From Hellea sp. (GTDB lineage: Bacteria > Pseudomonadota > Alphaproteobacteria > Caulobacterales > Maricaulaceae), in the NCBI GenBank assembly GCA_020627655.1, contig JAHDGM010000008.1, positions 1 to 64,000 on the forward strand: 64,000 nt of DNA, given 5' to 3'. Below the pieces are notes generated by a model. That model made no database searches. It was given only the letters and a program-made list of their open reading frames with translations, and was not told the DNA's origin. The number at the start of each line of letters is the position of its first letter. Position 1 is the stretch's first letter. The position numbers and the translations under genes are program-made. Shown piece by piece: positions 62,556 through 64,000 of the stretch.

Positions 62556-62942
62556 CTAACTTTGTTGTCTGATCTGTTGCTGCATTTGATGCTGAATTTG
62601 GGCTTGCTGTTGCTGTACAGGATTTTGTGGTGCTACTTGTTGCAGTGTAGCGGGCTGAGTTTGCTGCCGAGGCTGGGCTTGGGGCGGAGCTGAAGTTTGC
62701 ACCGCAGGTTCGGCGCGTGGTGTATCAACAATCGGGCGATTCACCCGGTTTTGTCCTTCATAACTCCGTAGACCACGGGTTGCGTCAAGGCATTCAGCAT
62801 ACATGTCTAAAATAGCAGGCATGTTTTTCTCACCCCATACGCCCTGGCCTTTAAGTTTGTTGACCAGGTCAAAGGCGACTTCTTCGGGGGATTTGCCGGA
62901 ACCGGCCGCTGCGAATGGATCTGATTTCTGACTGTCTGACAT
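62556..62942 (-). CDS. Conserved hypothetical protein with Gln-rich C-terminus
   Basis: Ordered N-terminal region, then a PQNPVQQQQAQIQHQMQQQIRQQS tail. Confidence 0.75.
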   Translation of the reverse strand: MSDSQKSDPFAAAGSGKSPEEVAFDLVNKLKGQGVWGEKNMPAILDMYAECLDATRGLRSYEGQNRVNRPIVDTPRAEPAVQTSAPPQAQPRQQTQPATLQQVAPQNPVQQQQAQIQHQMQQQIRQQS

Positions 62943-63006
62943 GATGTTTCCTTCAAAATTTGAAGCTGCCTATCATAATCGTCTTAAATATATATTTATG
63001 GGGAGA

Positions 63007-63285
63007 TCAGCCAGCATCGGCATCCAGGCTGAAGGCGTGAATGGTTTTCATCTCCTCAGCCAGAACCTCCATGACAGCTCGGTGCTTGGCCAGACGGCTC
63101 ATATCTTCAAAGGCATTTGACCGGATAATCACATGAAAATGACTCTCGCTCGATCCATGTTCGGCGGCATGTGCGCTGGCCCCGGCATGTCCAGCGTGTT
63201 TATGACTCTCATCGCGCACTTCCAACTGCGACGGATTGAAGGCTTTAGTCAGTTTTTCCTTGATTGCTGTCGCGATTTTGCCCAT
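63007..63285 (-). CDS. BolA family protein
   Basis: IKEKLTKAFNPSQLEVRDESHKHAGH...HFHVIIRSNAFEDMSRLAKHRAV. Confidence 0.94.
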   Translation of the reverse strand: MGKIATAIKEKLTKAFNPSQLEVRDESHKHAGHAGASAHAAEHGSSESHFHVIIRSNAFEDMSRLAKHRAVMEVLAEEMKTIHAFSLDADAG

Positions 63286-63333
63286 CTTGTGCAGTCCTTT
63301 AATTTTAGCATTTCATAATTATATATAGGCGCT

Positions 63334-63945
63334 ATGGCAGAGAATTACAGATATAAACCCAAAGGAATAGATATCCGGGTCAATAAGGGCAAAAAGAAAG
63401 CCCCTGATGAGAGTCCCTGTGACTGGGAAGGCTGCACAGCCCTGGGTGGTTGTAAGGCGCCTAAAGGCCCTGATCGGCTGCGAGAATATTATAATTTTTG
63501 TACAGCACATGCCCGTGAATATAATAAAAACTGGAATTTCTTCTCGGGAATGACCGATGACGATATCCGGGAATGGCAAGTTGGTGCCCGCCACGGCCAT
63601 CGTCCAACCTGGGATGTTCGTAAAAATACGGCTGAACGTGCTAAAGCCCGTAAAAATGCTAAAGCCGGAACTACTGCGTCTACAGCTGAGGGCTATGGAA
63701 TTTTTGGTGATGGCGGAGCTGAGCTGGGCGAAGCTCCCCGTAAGCGTCTGTCAAAAATGCAGCTTAAAGCCCTCCATGATATGGGCCTTGATGAAGGCGC
63801 GACCAAGGCGGATGTCCGTAAGCGTTATACCCAATTGGTGAAGCAGCTTCACCCTGACGCCAATAAAGGTGATCGGACCACAGAAGAAAGCTTTCAGCGC
63901 GTTGTCAAAGCCTATAAAATCCTTAAGACAACTGATCTGGGATAA
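63334..63945 (+). CDS. J-domain (DnaJ-like) protein
   Basis: C-terminal ADVRKRYTQLVKQLHPDANKGDRTTEESFQRVVKAYKIL; TATATA-N6-ATG upstream, no SD. Confidence 0.93.
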   Translation: MAENYRYKPKGIDIRVNKGKKKAPDESPCDWEGCTALGGCKAPKGPDRLREYYNFCTAHAREYNKNWNFFSGMTDDDIREWQVGARHGHRPTWDVRKNTAERAKARKNAKAGTTASTAEGYGIFGDGGAELGEAPRKRLSKMQLKALHDMGLDEGATKADVRKRYTQLVKQLHPDANKGDRTTEESFQRVVKAYKILKTTDLG

Positions 63946-63962
63946 TTTCATAAGAGTACATC

Positions 63963-64000
63963 ATGTCCGATAATCCGTTTCCAATATCCAAGCCGGATAC
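63963..64000 (+). CDS. Start of a gene running off the window; by synteny possibly cobS-like
   Basis: ATGTCCGATAATCCG (MSDNPFPISKPD...) open to the window end. Confidence 0.45.
   Translation, partial: MSDNPFPISKPD

Overview
This 64 kb window appears to be chromosomal DNA from an alphaproteobacterium (inferred from family content and from the BolA / DnaJ-domain / CobS-like order at the right edge). I saw no rRNA, tRNA, transposase, integrase, phage gene or CRISPR array. Main blocks: (i) DUF1223, ubiG, lysC, ptsP and an M49-like lipoprotein peptidase; (ii) a leucine-catabolism (liu/mcc) cluster with a divergent TetR gene and a perfect operator-like palindrome; (iii) a continuous minus-strand branched-chain amino acid run ilvD-ilvC-ilvI-orf-orf-ilvM-like-leuA-leuC-leuD-leuB-ilvA; (iv) a met operon (metX, small membrane ORF, metC/metB-like); (v) dapD/dapE, a BLUF photosensor and ArsR/SRPBCC; (vi) a molybdoenzyme cassette (IorAB-like, diheme cytochrome, XdhC, MocA-like, moaD/E/B/C, moeA); (vii) an ATM1-type ABC exporter, a TonB receptor and a PadR-flanked SDR/DUF1330/crotonase/M20 cluster, an ABC-F ATPase, BolA and a DnaJ-domain protein. 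The strongest elements missing from the ORF track are: a 45-codon Val/Leu/Ile-rich leader peptide followed by an intrinsic terminator and a complementary antiterminator segment just upstream of ilvD; a SAM-I (S-box) riboswitch upstream of metX; a three-hairpin sRNA candidate at about 9.90-10.01 kb; and a recurrent promoter arrangement with the -10 box 6-7 nt before ATG, suggesting leaderless transcripts.
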